Made by a program: the position numbers and the translations under genes. The notes beneath the pieces were generated by a model, which was given only the letters and a program-made list of their open reading frames with translations, had not been told where the DNA came from and searched no databases. From Natribaculum luteum (lineage in GTDB: Archaea; Halobacteriota; Halobacteria; Halobacteriales; Natrialbaceae), in NCBI RefSeq assembly GCF_023008545.1, contig NZ_CP095397.1, positions 3,027,199 through 3,091,198 on the forward strand: a DNA stretch of 64,000 nucleotides, given 5' to 3'. Shown here one piece after another: positions 1-11,080 of the stretch (position 1 is the stretch's first letter; every line of letters starts with the position of its first letter).

Positions 1-907
1 TACCCGTCGGCGTCGTCCAGCTCATCTCGCGACCGTAGTAGCGATCGCGGAAGGCGTCGATGACCGAGTCGGCGGTCTTCTTGCCGACGCGCGTGAACTC
101 CTCCTGGAGGAAGCCGGAGATCGAGTGTGAGTCCGTAGCAGAGAGCATCTTCATCACGGTCCCGAGTTCGACTCCGTGGGGGTGGGGTCTGATCTCCTCT
201 GTCTCCTCGGGGAGCTGGTCGGTCGCCCGCTCGAACTTGAAGTGCGCCTTGGGTTCCCGGAGCTCGAGTCTGGCGTGGGGGTTGACGACCGCCGTGTGCT
301 TGACGTAATCGTGAAGCTGGCTCCGGGCGCGCATGTTCGCCTCCATCTCGAGTTCGATGCGCGTGCCGTGGGGGCGGTCCCAGCTTGTCGTCTCGTCGAC
401 GCTGATCTCGGGTTCGTTCTCGTCGGTGTCGACGATGAGTTCGAAGTACTGTGCCTCGTCTGCTTCCTGCGTTCGACTCGTGATCTTCGCCGGCTTGCCG
501 CTTGTCAGCTGGGAGTAGAGCACGGCGGCGGAGATCCCGATCCCCTGCTGGCCACGTGACTGCTCTCTCACATGAAACCTGGACCCATATAGTAATTTGC
601 CGAATACTTTCGGAAGCGATTCCTTCGTCAGCCCCGGCCCATTGTCTTCTACGATTAGCTGATAATAGTCTCCTTCCTCTTTAATTTCGATATATATATC
701 GGGGAGGATACCGGCTTCTTCGGCGGCGTCCAAAGCGTTGTCGACGGCCTCCTTGACGGCCGTGACGAGACCTCGAGCGCCGCTGTCGAAGCCGAGCATG
801 TGCTTGTTCTTCTCGAAGAACTCGGCGATGGAGATCGCACGCTGGTTCTCTGCCAGCTCCTCGGCGATCCCCGGCTCGTCGCCGAGTGTCGACTGGAACG
901 ACGTCAT
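1..907 (-). CDS. top6B: DNA topoisomerase VI subunit B, partial (3' part lies left of the window)
   Basis: ATPase subunit of the archaeal type IIB topoisomerase, which passes one DNA duplex through a double-strand break made by the A subunit. The visible 302 residues begin at ATG 907-905 ([10 protein letters not shown]) and remain open to the window edge. They hold the GHKL (Bergerat) ATP site: N-box [10 protein letters not shown] near residues 53-62, VEDNGPGL near 87-93, and the glycine-rich GQQGIGISA lid near 119-127. Family members are about 800 residues, so over half is missing. It is transcribed away from gyrB. top6B next to gyrB-gyrA is the usual haloarchaeal arrangement, with top6A expected further left. 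Confidence 0.95.
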   Translation of the reverse strand, partial: MTSFQSTLGDEPGIAEELAENQRAISIAEFFEKNKHMLGFDSGARGLVTAVKEAVDNALDAAEEAGILPDIYIEIKEEGDYYQLIVEDNGPGLTKESLPKVFGKLLYGSRFHVREQSRGQQGIGISAAVLYSQLTSGKPAKITSRTQEADEAQYFELIVDTDENEPEISVDETTSWDRPHGTRIELEMEANMRARSQLHDYVKHTAVVNPHARLELREPKAHFKFERATDQLPEETEEIRPHPHGVELGTVMKMLSATDSHSISGFLQEEFTRVGKKTADSVIDAFRDRYYGREMSWTTPTG

Positions 908-976
908 CGTCCCTGTGTATCAGCGGCGGGGGTAAAAGGTGTGCGCTACCGGAGTGAAAGTGGTTGCCACCACTAG

Positions 977-3028
<2,052 letters not shown>

Positions 3029-3040
3029 GGTGAGTACGAT

Positions 3041-5527
3041 ATGAGCTCAGAGGTACCCGACCCGACAGACGTAGAGGCCCGGACGGTCGAGACCGTCCGC
3101 ATCGAAGACGAGATGGAGCAAAGCTACATCGACTACGCGATGAGCGTCATCGCCGGCCGTGCCCTCCCCCGGGTCGAAGACGGTCTCAAGCCCGTCCACC
3201 GGCGCATCCTCTATGCGATGAACGAGATGGGCGTCTCCTCCGGGAGCAGTCACCGCAAGTCCTCCTCGATCGTCGGGGAGACGATGGGTGACTACCACCC
3301 TCACGGCGACCAGGCGATATACGACACGCTCGTGCGGATGGCCCAGGAGTTCTCGATGCGCTACCCGCTCGTCGACGGTCAGGGGAACTTCGGTTCGATG
3401 GACGGCGACCCGCCCGCAGCCCAGCGGTACACCGAGGCCCGAATGGCCTCCATCGCCGAGGAACTCCTCGAGGACATCGAGAAAGATACGGTCGACTTCT
3501 CCTCGAACTACGACGACCGCCTCCAGGAACCGGACGTCCTCCCGGCGGCGTTCCCGAACCTGCTGGTGAACGGCTCCTCGGGGATCGCGGTCGGAATGTC
3601 GACGAACATTCCGCCGCACAACCTCGGTGAGGTGATCGACGCGACGATCGAACTCATCGACAACCCCGACGCGACCGTCGAGGAGTTGATGGACCACGTC
3701 AAGGGCCCCGACTTCCCGACCGGTGCGAACATCGTCGGCCGCGACGCGATCTACTCGGCGTACAAGACCGGCCGCGGGCGCATCCGCGTGCGCGCCGAGT
3801 TCGAAGTCGAGGAGTGGAAAAACGACCGCGAGCGGATCGTCGTCACGGAACTTCCCTACCAGGCGAACAAGGCCCGGCTGGTCGAGCGCATCGCCGACGA
3901 CGTCAACGAGGGGAAGATCGAGGGTATCTCCGACCTGCGCGACGAGTCCGATCGCGACGGCGTCCGCGTCGTGATCGAACTCAAACGCGGCGCGAACACC
4001 GAGGTCGTCAAGAACCAGCTCCTCGAGAATCACTTAGAGCGGACGTTCGGCGTCATCAACCTCGCGCTGGTCGACGGCCAGCCGCAGGTGCTCACGCTCA
4101 AAGAGACCCTGGCGGAGTACGTCTCCCACCGCAAGGAGGTCGTCCGCCGGCGCAGCGAGTACGATCTGAACGAGGCCCAAGAGCGCGCTCACATCCTCGA
4201 GGGCCGGCTGAAGGCACTCGAGAACGTCGAGGACGTCGTCGACCTGATCCAGGAGTCGGAAGACCGTTCGGCAGCCAAAGCGGCCTTGCGCGAGTCGTTC
4301 GACTTCTCCGAGCCCCAGGCCGAACACATCGTCAGGATGCAACTCGGCAGCCTCACCTCGATGGAGGCGGCCGAGATCGAAGCCGAGTACGAGGACGTCC
4401 AGGCGGAGATCGAGCGCCTCGAGGCGATCTTAGAGAGCGAGGCGGAACTGCTCGCCGTCATCAAAGACGAACTGCGCGAGGTCAAAGCCGAGTACGGCGA
4501 CGAGCGGCGGACCTCGATCGTCGAGGACGAGGGGACGGTTACCCACGAGGACCTCATCCCCGAGGAGGACGTCCTCGTCGTCATGACCGAGGACGACTAC
4601 GTCAAGCGGATGCCGGTCGACCAGTTCGACGCACAGCGTCGCGGCGGCAAGGGGATCATCGGCGCGGACGTCAAAGAAGACGACCGCGTCGCCACGGTCT
4701 TCCGGGCGAACACCCACGACTACCTGCTTTGCTTTACGAACCAGGGTAACGTCTACCGGTTGAAGACCTACGAGATCCCCGAGATGGGTCGGACCGCCCG
4801 CGGGAAGTCCGCGGTCAACATCCTCGATCTCGATCCGGCCGAGAACATCACGGCCATCGTCGACACCGACGCCTTCGAGGACGACGAGTTCGTGACGATG
4901 GTCACACAGAACGGCTACGTCAAACGCACGGCCGGCGAGGAGTTCGACAACATCCTCTCGACGGGGATCATCGCCGCCAGCCTGGAGGAGGGAGACGAAC
5001 TCGTCGACGTCGAGGTCACGGACGGGACACAAGACCTCGTGATCGCGACCGAGCAGGGGATGACGATCCGCTTTGCCGAAGACGAGGTACGAGCGATGGG
5101 CCGTAACGCCCGCGGCGTCAACGGCATCAAACTCGGGGGCGCAGACGCCGTCGCGGGACTGGTCGCGACCGACGGAAGCGACGAGCGGGCGCTGCTCACC
5201 GTGACCCGGAACGGCTACGGCAAGCGAACGCTGCTCTCCGAGTACCGAACCCAGTCCCGGTACGGAAAGGGCCTGATCGACATCAAGACGGACGACCGCA
5301 ACGGCCCGGTCACCGCAGTCAAGGCCGTGACGGCTGACGACTCGCTGGTCATCATGTCCGAGAACGGCCAGATCATGTGTACGCGAGCGGGCGAAATCTC
5401 GACGGTCGGGCGAAATACGAAGGGTGTGACGGTGATGGACGTCGAGGAAGGTGACGCGGTCGCGAGCGTCGACGTCCTCCCGGCCGCGGCGGGAGATGGA
5501 GACGAGGACGGAGACGAAGCGGCGTAA
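3041..5527 (+). CDS. gyrA: DNA gyrase subunit A
   Basis: Breakage-reunion subunit of gyrase. The 828-residue product has the winged-helix/tower domain ([20 protein letters not shown] early on) with the catalytic tyrosine in [10 protein letters not shown] (Tyr130). The C-terminal half carries the DNA-wrapping beta-pinwheel repeats, seen as recurring blades such as [18 protein letters not shown] and [10 protein letters not shown]. The GyrA-box-like element QRRGGKGI marks the supercoiling form rather than topo IV. The tail is acidic ([10 protein letters not shown]). It lies directly downstream of gyrB. Confidence 0.97.
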   Translation: MSSEVPDPTDVEARTVETVRIEDEMEQSYIDYAMSVIAGRALPRVEDGLKPVHRRILYAMNEMGVSSGSSHRKSSSIVGETMGDYHPHGDQAIYDTLVRMAQEFSMRYPLVDGQGNFGSMDGDPPAAQRYTEARMASIAEELLEDIEKDTVDFSSNYDDRLQEPDVLPAAFPNLLVNGSSGIAVGMSTNIPPHNLGEVIDATIELIDNPDATVEELMDHVKGPDFPTGANIVGRDAIYSAYKTGRGRIRVRAEFEVEEWKNDRERIVVTELPYQANKARLVERIADDVNEGKIEGISDLRDESDRDGVRVVIELKRGANTEVVKNQLLENHLERTFGVINLALVDGQPQVLTLKETLAEYVSHRKEVVRRRSEYDLNEAQERAHILEGRLKALENVEDVVDLIQESEDRSAAKAALRESFDFSEPQAEHIVRMQLGSLTSMEAAEIEAEYEDVQAEIERLEAILESEAELLAVIKDELREVKAEYGDERRTSIVEDEGTVTHEDLIPEEDVLVVMTEDDYVKRMPVDQFDAQRRGGKGIIGADVKEDDRVATVFRANTHDYLLCFTNQGNVYRLKTYEIPEMGRTARGKSAVNILDLDPAENITAIVDTDAFEDDEFVTMVTQNGYVKRTAGEEFDNILSTGIIAASLEEGDELVDVEVTDGTQDLVIATEQGMTIRFAEDEVRAMGRNARGVNGIKLGGADAVAGLVATDGSDERALLTVTRNGYGKRTLLSEYRTQSRYGKGLIDIKTDDRNGPVTAVKAVTADDSLVIMSENGQIMCTRAGEISTVGRNTKGVTVMDVEEGDAVASVDVLPAAAGDGDEDGDEAA

Positions 5528-5548
5528 CCTCGAGAAACGCCCCGAGCC

Positions 5549-5556
5549 GTTTTTCC
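5549..5556 (+). terminator. T-tract after gyrA
   Basis: A GTTTTT run about 25 bases past the gyrA stop lies in the short convergent gap before the gene ending at 5607. Archaeal transcription commonly ends at T-runs without a hairpin. No stem is obvious here. Confidence 0.35.
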
Positions 5557-5606
5557 CTATCGCAGCGGCTTTTCGAGCGGGAAACCGTGCCGACGGGTAG
5601 CGCCGT

Positions 5607-6140
5607 TTAGTGTTCGGGCTCCTCTGCCGGCGCGAGCATGTCGTCGATCCGCAGGATGAGGATGTTGTTCGTGTCGTCTTTTCCGTCGACGGTTCCCTCG
5701 ACGACGAGTTTCGACAGCGGGGTCGGGCCGACGACGACGCTGTCGTCCTCGTGGATGTCGCTCATCGACCCCTGGATGTGTACCTCTGCGCGGCAGAGTT
5801 CGGGGTGGTGGACGCTCGAGAGGTCGATCTCCTCGACGATGACGTCCTGGACGGGGTCGCCCTCGTGCTCGAGCGGGACGGACGCGGGTTCGTCCATCCG
5901 CTGGATCTCGAGTGCTTCGTACGCTGCGGCGGTCGGTTTGTACCCCCCTTTCGGCCCGGGTACGCCTTCGACGAGCTGGAGTGCCTTGAGACTCTGCATC
6001 TGGTTGCGAATCGTCCCGGGGTTGCGGTCTACCTGTTCGGCGATGTCCTCGCCTTTGATCGCGTCCTCGGATTCTTTGTGAAGGTTCGTCAGCGCGCGCA
6101 AGATTTTCTTCTGGCTCGGGGTTAGTTCGATGGATGACAT
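5607..6140 (-). CDS. Winged-helix (Rrf2-like) transcriptional regulator, haloarchaeal type
   Basis: The 177-residue product starts MSSIELTPSQ at 6140. The N-terminal 75 residues form a winged helix: a helix-turn-helix around EDIAEQVDRNPGTIRNQMQSL and a basic wing near GPKGGYKPT. The C-terminal 100 residues look like a compact beta domain with two cysteine-free halves (VEEIDLSSVHHPELCRA, VVEGTVDGKDDTNNILIL). The pattern is familiar from haloarchaeal proteins usually named Rrf2-family, but the ligand and targets are unknown. No Fe-S cysteine triplet typical of IscR is present. The start is supported by a TTTAAG element about 30 bases upstream. It converges on gyrA. Confidence 0.8.
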   Translation of the reverse strand: MSSIELTPSQKKILRALTNLHKESEDAIKGEDIAEQVDRNPGTIRNQMQSLKALQLVEGVPGPKGGYKPTAAAYEALEIQRMDEPASVPLEHEGDPVQDVIVEEIDLSSVHHPELCRAEVHIQGSMSDIHEDDSVVVGPTPLSKLVVEGTVDGKDDTNNILILRIDDMLAPAEEPEH

Positions 6141-6299
6141 AGGTAGTCCTTCGTAATAGATTTCCTTAAACCCGGCGGGTCCACCGGGCATCTGCTGGGT
6201 TTTGACCTTTATCTGGTGGGTAGTTAGAACTTATCGTTTCGAAAACTGTGTCAGTGGTCGACTGACGTATCCGTGCGGGCCGTGACGGCGAGTCGGCGG

Positions 6300-6980
6300 T
6301 CAGTGTTCGACGCCGGACGGAGACGCGACGCGGACGTGGCGTGCGACGTCGGCGGGTAACGAGACCGGACCGTCAGCACCGATCGCCTGGGCGGTGATCA
6401 TCCCGAACGGGGCGACCTCGAGAATCTCGAGTTCGACGCCGGGTTCGACGCCGTGGTCTGCGAGATACGAGAGGACCTCCGGGTCGTGGTCGGCGACTTC
6501 CTCGACGACGACGACGTCGCCCTCCTCGAACTGGGTGACCGACTCCGCGTCGGACGCCGTCGGCGGTTCGAGGTCGGCACCCGGAATCGGCGAGCCGTGT
6601 GGGTCGACGTCGGGGTCGTCGAGGGCGGCCGCGACGCGCGCCTCGAAGTCCTCGCTGATGTGGTGTTCGAGTCGATCTGCCTCTTCGTGGACTTCGGACC
6701 AGTCGTAGTCGAGATGTTCGGTGAGGTAGGCCTCGAGCAGGCGATGGTGGCGTACGACCTCGAGTGCGACGGTCTTTCCCTCCTCGGTGAGGGTCACACC
6801 GCGGTACTTCTCTCGGTCGACGAGTCCCCGCTCCTCGAGTTTCTCGAGCATGCTGGTGACGGTCGGCGACGTGACGTCGAGCTCCGTGGCGATCTCGGAC
6901 GTCCGAATCCGGTCGTCCTCCTCGCGCTGGAGCTGGTAGATGGTCTTGAGGTAGTCTTCCATCACGTCGCTCAGCATCAT
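6300..6980 (-). CDS. sirR: Metal-dependent DtxR/MntR-family repressor (SirR-type)
   Basis: The 226-residue regulator has an N-terminal winged helix (MEDYLKTIYQLQREEDDRI, then TSPTVTSMLEKLEERGLV), a dimerisation and metal-binding domain with typical ligands (VRHHRLLEAYL, HEEADRLEHHIS), and a C-terminal SH3-like FeoA domain (GDVVVVEEVADHDPEVL to the end). This is the full three-domain DtxR layout. Such proteins repress iron- or manganese-uptake genes when metal is bound; which metal is used here cannot be read from sequence. Start 6980 gives MMLSDVMEDY and 6977 is equally possible. A divergent small gene and two DtxR-like palindromes lie upstream. Confidence 0.92.
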   Translation of the reverse strand: MMLSDVMEDYLKTIYQLQREEDDRIRTSEIATELDVTSPTVTSMLEKLEERGLVDREKYRGVTLTEEGKTVALEVVRHHRLLEAYLTEHLDYDWSEVHEEADRLEHHISEDFEARVAAALDDPDVDPHGSPIPGADLEPPTASDAESVTQFEEGDVVVVEEVADHDPEVLSYLADHGVEPGVELEILEVAPFGMITAQAIGADGPVSLPADVARHVRVASPSGVEH

Positions 6981-7083
6981 CGTACGCTGAGTTAGCGCCC
7001 ATCGATCCCTAAAGGTTCCGTCGTCACTTCTCGAAGACACTCGAGAGCGACGACCACCGCCGCATCGAGTGGCTCCCCCCGGA

Positions 7084-7124
7084 GTTAGGCTGACCAAAAC
7101 TCTTTTATTTTTAGGCCCGCCTAA
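7084..7124 (+). promoter_or_regulatory. Candidate DtxR/SirR operators with TATA element between sirR and a small gene
   Basis: TTAGGC-CC-GCCTAA at 7111-7124 is a perfect 6-bp inverted repeat that begins within the AT-rich TATA stretch TTTTATTTTTA (7103-7113). A second site, GTTAGGCTGACC at 7084-7095, differs by one base from the DtxR/IdeR core TTAGGCTAACC. Together they sit 10-50 bases before the ATG at 7134, where a bound repressor would block TBP. Metal-responsive control of the small gene, and perhaps of sirR, is inferred. Confidence 0.6.
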
Positions 7125-7133
7125 TTCACATCG

Positions 7134-7298
7134 ATGGACGTCCCTGCCCGAGAGAATCGAAGTTCCGTCGACGAACCAGAACAGCCGGAGTCGATCGTGA
7201 CGAGCCACGTCACCCGCCCCGGCAAAGTCGTGTTCACCGAGCGAGACAACACCGACGGCTGGATCGCGACCGACGTCGTCGTCGACCTCGAGCCCTAG
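7134..7298 (+). CDS. Small conserved-looking haloarchaeal protein (54 residues), putative metal-regulated
   Basis: The ATG at 7134 lies about 27 bases after a clear TATA element, so the message is probably leaderless. The product is MDVPARENRSSVDEPEQPES through to TDGWIATDVVVDLEP. It is acidic, soluble, without transmembrane segment or cysteines, and ends in a GWIATD motif I associate with a small haloarchaeal family of unknown function (DUF7331-like, from memory). The gene faces away from the DtxR-family regulator, and candidate operators overlap its promoter. Function unknown. Confidence 0.7.
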   Translation: MDVPARENRSSVDEPEQPESIVTSHVTRPGKVVFTERDNTDGWIATDVVVDLEP

Positions 7299-7527
7299 CT
7301 TCGCCCCGGCTCTTTCTGCCGAAGTAGCATACAGTTCTCTCGCAGCCGGCGCTACACTGACTGGTGACGGTCGACGAGTCCTCGACTGGGACGCGCCGAT
7401 GGGCTGCTCGAGTCACCCAGAGGTTATTGGATTGTTTCTCGGCGTGAGATGGCACAAACTGGATGACGAACGCGAATCACGTCCGATCATCGACACCTCT
7501 TTCGGAGTCTGATGAAGAAACGTCGAC

Positions 7528-7869
7528 ATGCATCGCTTCGTACGGTACGTGATCGCTCTCGTTGCCGCTGGTGCCATCACCGCTGGAGTCGCAACTACGT
7601 ATCGTTCAGTAATTCTTCTCACTGGCATATTTCAGGTCTTCGCGGTCGCCATCGCGATCCTGCTTCGATACCCGTCTCTGCTGTGGGGTTCGAATAGCGA
7701 GACTCGAATGGCATCAGCGGTGTTCGCTGGAGTTACGACGTTCGGTGTCTGCTCACTGGCAGAAGGTATTGGCGCTGAATATCATCTCGGCGCTGGCATC
7801 CTTGGTTTCGGACTTGGAATCTTCGGTATGTCAGCAGGTATCTGGATGGCAGACGAGCTACAGGCGTGA
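7528..7869 (+). CDS. Small membrane protein of unknown function
   Basis: The 113-residue product has about four hydrophobic segments: residues 5-22 (RYVIALVAAGAITAGVAT), 27-47 (ILLTGIFQVFAVAIAILL), 62-78 (ASAVFAGVTTFGVCSLA) and 86-105 (LGAGILGFGLGIFGMSAGI). It is not acidic and uses less GC-rich codons than its neighbours, so it may be recently acquired. No family is recognised. The hydrophobic pattern is the main reason to believe the frame. It is alone between two intergenic gaps. Confidence 0.6.
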   Translation: MHRFVRYVIALVAAGAITAGVATTYRSVILLTGIFQVFAVAIAILLRYPSLLWGSNSETRMASAVFAGVTTFGVCSLAEGIGAEYHLGAGILGFGLGIFGMSAGIWMADELQA

Positions 7870-7884
7870 AACGTAGGAACCACG

Positions 7885-7956
7885 GCGAGGACGATACCAC
7901 GATTATTCCGTGACCGCGGTCAGAAAAGCGAACGTCCGTCGCACTATCGTCCTCGC
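7885..7956. repeat. 12-bp inverted repeat, possible hairpin between converging genes
   Basis: GCGAGGACGATA at 7885-7896 is perfectly complementary to TATCGTCCTCGC at 7945-7956, with 48 bases between. It lies in the gap between the small membrane protein gene and the dpsA 3' end. It could shield 3' ends or help termination, but no T-tract follows. Confidence 0.5.
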
Positions 7957-8045
7957 TCGACCGTCTCGCACTGTCGGTCGTGCTGTGTTCTGGGACGACT
8001 GCAAGACGCTACAGTCGCTCCGGAGTCGACTGCCGACCGACCGTC

Positions 8046-8591
8046 TTAGTGCGTCGCTTCCTCGAGCACCAGCGTGTCGTCCTCGAGGTAGTGTTCGAAG
8101 TGGTGGGCGTCCTCCTCGACGTCGACGAGGATCTGGCGGAGGATCTCCGCCGTGGCGTGGTCGCCCAGGTTCTCGGCGAGTTCGATGCTGTCGCGCATCG
8201 ACTCGATGATGTCGCCGTACATCTCGAGGTCGTTTTCGAACATCGTGCGGACGTCGTAGACGTCTTCACCCTCGAACTCGACGGTCGCCCGCGCTTCCTG
8301 GTTCGACGGTCCCGAGACGGGGACGCCGCCGATTGCCTGGGCGCGCTCGGCGATGGCGTCTGCACCTTCCTCGGCGTGTTCGTACGCCTCCTCGAGGAAG
8401 AGATGCAGATCGAGGAACTCCGCTCCCTCGACGACCCAGTGGTGCTTTTTCAGCTGGTGGTAGAGGACGTACGCGTTGGCGAGTTCGGTGTTCAGCGCGT
8501 CGACGATCTGCTCGGCCTTGTCCTGCTCGAGGCGGAGACTGTTCTCCTCGACGGTGTCGGCCTGTTGACGGACGGTCTTCTGAGTGCTCAT
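8046..8591 (-). CDS. dpsA: DNA-protecting ferritin-like protein DpsA
   Basis: Dps-class ferritin that stores iron and limits Fenton chemistry, forming a 12-subunit cytoplasmic shell. At 181 residues it matches the haloarchaeal DpsA length. The ferroxidase helices are visible: YHQLKKHHWVVEGAEFLDLH and LEEAYEHAEEGADAIAERA, with the conserved His, Asp and Glu, then a four-helix bundle to the end. The start is MSTQKTVRQQ, with a TTTTAAG element 30 bases upstream. It lies close to the DtxR-family regulator gene, but no DtxR-like site is visible at its promoter. Confidence 0.95.
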   Translation of the reverse strand: MSTQKTVRQQADTVEENSLRLEQDKAEQIVDALNTELANAYVLYHQLKKHHWVVEGAEFLDLHLFLEEAYEHAEEGADAIAERAQAIGGVPVSGPSNQEARATVEFEGEDVYDVRTMFENDLEMYGDIIESMRDSIELAENLGDHATAEILRQILVDVEEDAHHFEHYLEDDTLVLEEATH

Positions 8592-8808
8592 CTCGACTCT
8601 AGCTACGCGGCTAACTCACTTAAAACCTGACCATGCAAGAATTTTCCTTCGCGATATAGGAATATTTCTTTTCATTCTGCCACTATCTCGTACGTTCCTG
8701 TCAGAAATAGGCCACATCCACACGTTACTCTGAAAGACACTAGCAAAGCTCGGAGTGTTTTTTCATCCTTGAGTAAATACTTTCAGTGAGGAACGCGAAC
8801 GTACGACT

Positions 8809-10278
8809 ATGGCAACGAGAGTCGCACAGCGGAGAGAGCGGATGTACGTCGACGGGGAGTGGCTCGAGGCCGACCGAACGCTACCGGTATCGGATCTCGC
8901 AGCCGGCGGAACGTTCGCAGAGGTCGCGGCGGCGGGTCCCGAGGAAGCTCGGACGGCGCTCGCCGCTGCCGACGAAATCAAACCCGAACTCCGACAGACG
9001 ACGGTCGTCGAGCGCGCGAAGTGGTGTGAGGCCATCGCCGACGGCCTCGAGGAACGGGCAGAGGAACTCGCCGAGGTCATCGTCCGCGAAGCTGGAAAGC
9101 CGATCTCCTCGGCGCGCGGCGAGGTCGAAAGTGCGGCCGAGCGCTTCCGTCGCGCCGCCGAAGAGGCCAGAAACATCGTCAGCAAAGGCGAGTTCCGCGA
9201 GGGATCGACCGAGGGCCACGAGGGGTGGCAGGCCATCGTGAAACACGAACCGATCGGTGCGGTCCTGTGTATCACGCCGTACAACTACCCGCTCGCGACG
9301 ACGGCACTGCAGGTCGCCCCCGCCATCGCCGCGGGCAACAGTGTCCTCCTGAAACCGGCGAGCAAGACGCCGATCTCGGCGGCGATCCTCGCCGACGTCG
9401 TCAGCGGCGTCGAGGGGATCCCCGAGGGTGCGTTCAACTTCGTCCCCGGAAACGCAGGCGACATCGGTGACGTCCTCGCCGGCGACGACCGCGTCAACGC
9501 CATCGCGATGACCGGCTCGTCGGGCGCGGGCAAACACGTCGCTCGAGAGAGCGGGATGGTCAACCTACACATGGAACTCGGGGGGAACGCGCCGGCGATC
9601 GTCTTCGACGACGCCGACCTGAACCTGGTCGCCGGTGCCTGTACCAAGGGTTCGATCAAGTACGCCGGCCAGCGCTGCTCGGCGGTCTCGCGCGTGCTCG
9701 CCCACGAATCCGTCCACGACGAGGTCGTCGACCGACTCGACGCCGAGATGGACGCGTGGCAGGCGGGCGACCTCTTCGACGAGAACACGGCCTTCGGTCC
9801 GCTCATCAGCGAATCGCAGGCCGACTGGGTCGACGAACTCGTCGAAGACGCCGTCGAGAAGGGTGCAGACCTCGTCCGTGGCGGGAAACGCCACACTCCG
9901 GAGGGCATCCCCGACGAACTCGAGTCGCAGTTCTTCGAACCAACGCTGCTCGCGAACGTTCCCCACGACGCCCGCCTCATCGACGAAGAGCAGTTCGGGC
10001 CCCTCGCCGTCGTCACCACCTTCGAGGATCGCGAGGAGGCCCTCGAGATCGCAAACGGCTCCGATCTGGCACTCGACGCCGCCGTCTTCACGAGCGACTA
10101 CGACCGCGCGATGGACGTCGCCGAACGCGTCGACGCCGGTTCCGTCAACATCAACGGTGCCCCCTCACACGGCCTCGGCGACGTCCCGTTCGGTGGGAAC
10201 AAGGACTCGGGCATCGGTCGCGAAGGGATCGACGCCTCGATCCACGCGATGATGCGCAAGAAGAGCATCGTGCTGTAA
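8809..10278 (+). CDS. Aldehyde dehydrogenase, GapN-like (NAD(P)-dependent)
   Basis: The 489-residue member of the aldehyde dehydrogenase superfamily has all catalytic residues: Asn159 in TPYNYPL, Glu256 in HMELGGNAP and the nucleophile Cys290 in GQRCSAVSRV. The GQRC-A-RVL signature and the ending GIGREGIDASIHAMMRKKS resemble non-phosphorylating glyceraldehyde-3-phosphate dehydrogenase and lactaldehyde dehydrogenase rather than betaine-aldehyde enzymes. GapN in the semi-phosphorylative Entner-Doudoroff route is plausible, but the substrate is not fixed by sequence. It starts at ATG 8809 after a 217-base gap. Confidence 0.85.
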   Translation: MATRVAQRRERMYVDGEWLEADRTLPVSDLAAGGTFAEVAAAGPEEARTALAAADEIKPELRQTTVVERAKWCEAIADGLEERAEELAEVIVREAGKPISSARGEVESAAERFRRAAEEARNIVSKGEFREGSTEGHEGWQAIVKHEPIGAVLCITPYNYPLATTALQVAPAIAAGNSVLLKPASKTPISAAILADVVSGVEGIPEGAFNFVPGNAGDIGDVLAGDDRVNAIAMTGSSGAGKHVARESGMVNLHMELGGNAPAIVFDDADLNLVAGACTKGSIKYAGQRCSAVSRVLAHESVHDEVVDRLDAEMDAWQAGDLFDENTAFGPLISESQADWVDELVEDAVEKGADLVRGGKRHTPEGIPDELESQFFEPTLLANVPHDARLIDEEQFGPLAVVTTFEDREEALEIANGSDLALDAAVFTSDYDRAMDVAERVDAGSVNINGAPSHGLGDVPFGGNKDSGIGREGIDASIHAMMRKKSIVL

Positions 10279-10332
10279 ACGCCCGGCGCTGAACACTCGA
10301 TCCGTTCTCGTCGACTCTCCTTCGTTCTCCGC

Positions 10333-10980
10333 TTACTCGTCGATGTACGCCTGCTCGAACGGCCGCGGCGACAGTCGAAGTTCGTCGAGATCGGGAAGAT
10401 GTTTGAGGTTGTAGACGACCTTCAACTCGTCCGTGATCGGTTCGCCGACGCAGGACAGCCGAATGCCTCGGTCGACCATCTCCGGTGGGAGGACGTGGTT
10501 GACCGGCTGTGACATCTCGCCTTCCGCGACCGCGACCGCACAGTTCGCACACGCCCCGCCTCGACACGCGTACGGCCACCTGAACCCGCGGTTCTCGGCC
10601 GCCTCGAGGAGCGTCTCGCGTGGCTGGACCAGGAGCCGACCGCGATCCGTCGAGTCGAGGCCTTCGGCCGAGGACTTCTCGAAGAGGTCGTCGTCGTCGA
10701 GGTCCCAGCCGTAGTCGTCGAGAACTTCGTAGTTGAGGTACTCGACTCGAGACTGGTCTCGCGGATACCGATCCTCGCTCTCGCCGTCGGCGTCGTACCG
10801 TTCGCCGTACCGTCCCGCCTTGATCGCCTCGTAGGCCGCTCTGACCAGTTGAAACTCCGCTGCGGAGCCGCCGTGGTCAGGATGTGTCTCCTTCACTCGT
10901 CGTCTGTACGCCTGCTCGATCTCTTCGTCGTCCGCATCCGAATCGATCAGGAGGACGTCGAACGGGGATTCCACGACCAC
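10333..10980 (-). CDS. J-domain/2Fe-2S ferredoxin fusion
   Basis: The 215-residue product has two parts. Residues 5-60 form a J-domain with the HPD motif at 33-35 (KETHPDHGG). Residues about 112-200 form a plant-type [2Fe-2S] ferredoxin with cysteines 139, 144 and 147 (ACRGGACANC) and 177 (LSCVG). An acidic linker with aromatic residues joins them. The ferredoxin half matches the major haloarchaeal ferredoxin pattern. A J-domain/ferredoxin fusion occurs in haloarchaea; its electron partner is unknown. The J-domain could recruit DnaK to client or cluster proteins (inference). It converges on the aldehyde dehydrogenase gene. Confidence 0.88.
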   Translation of the reverse strand: MVVESPFDVLLIDSDADDEEIEQAYRRRVKETHPDHGGSAAEFQLVRAAYEAIKAGRYGERYDADGESEDRYPRDQSRVEYLNYEVLDDYGWDLDDDDLFEKSSAEGLDSTDRGRLLVQPRETLLEAAENRGFRWPYACRGGACANCAVAVAEGEMSQPVNHVLPPEMVDRGIRLSCVGEPITDELKVVYNLKHLPDLDELRLSPRPFEQAYIDE

Positions 10981-11080
10981 TGCTAACGAACGGGAGACGA
11001 AAAATGTTCCCCGGCGGACAGCCCCACGACCTGCGGCCGAAGAGCAGCAATCATTACCCGATACCGGTCAAATTGCGCCC

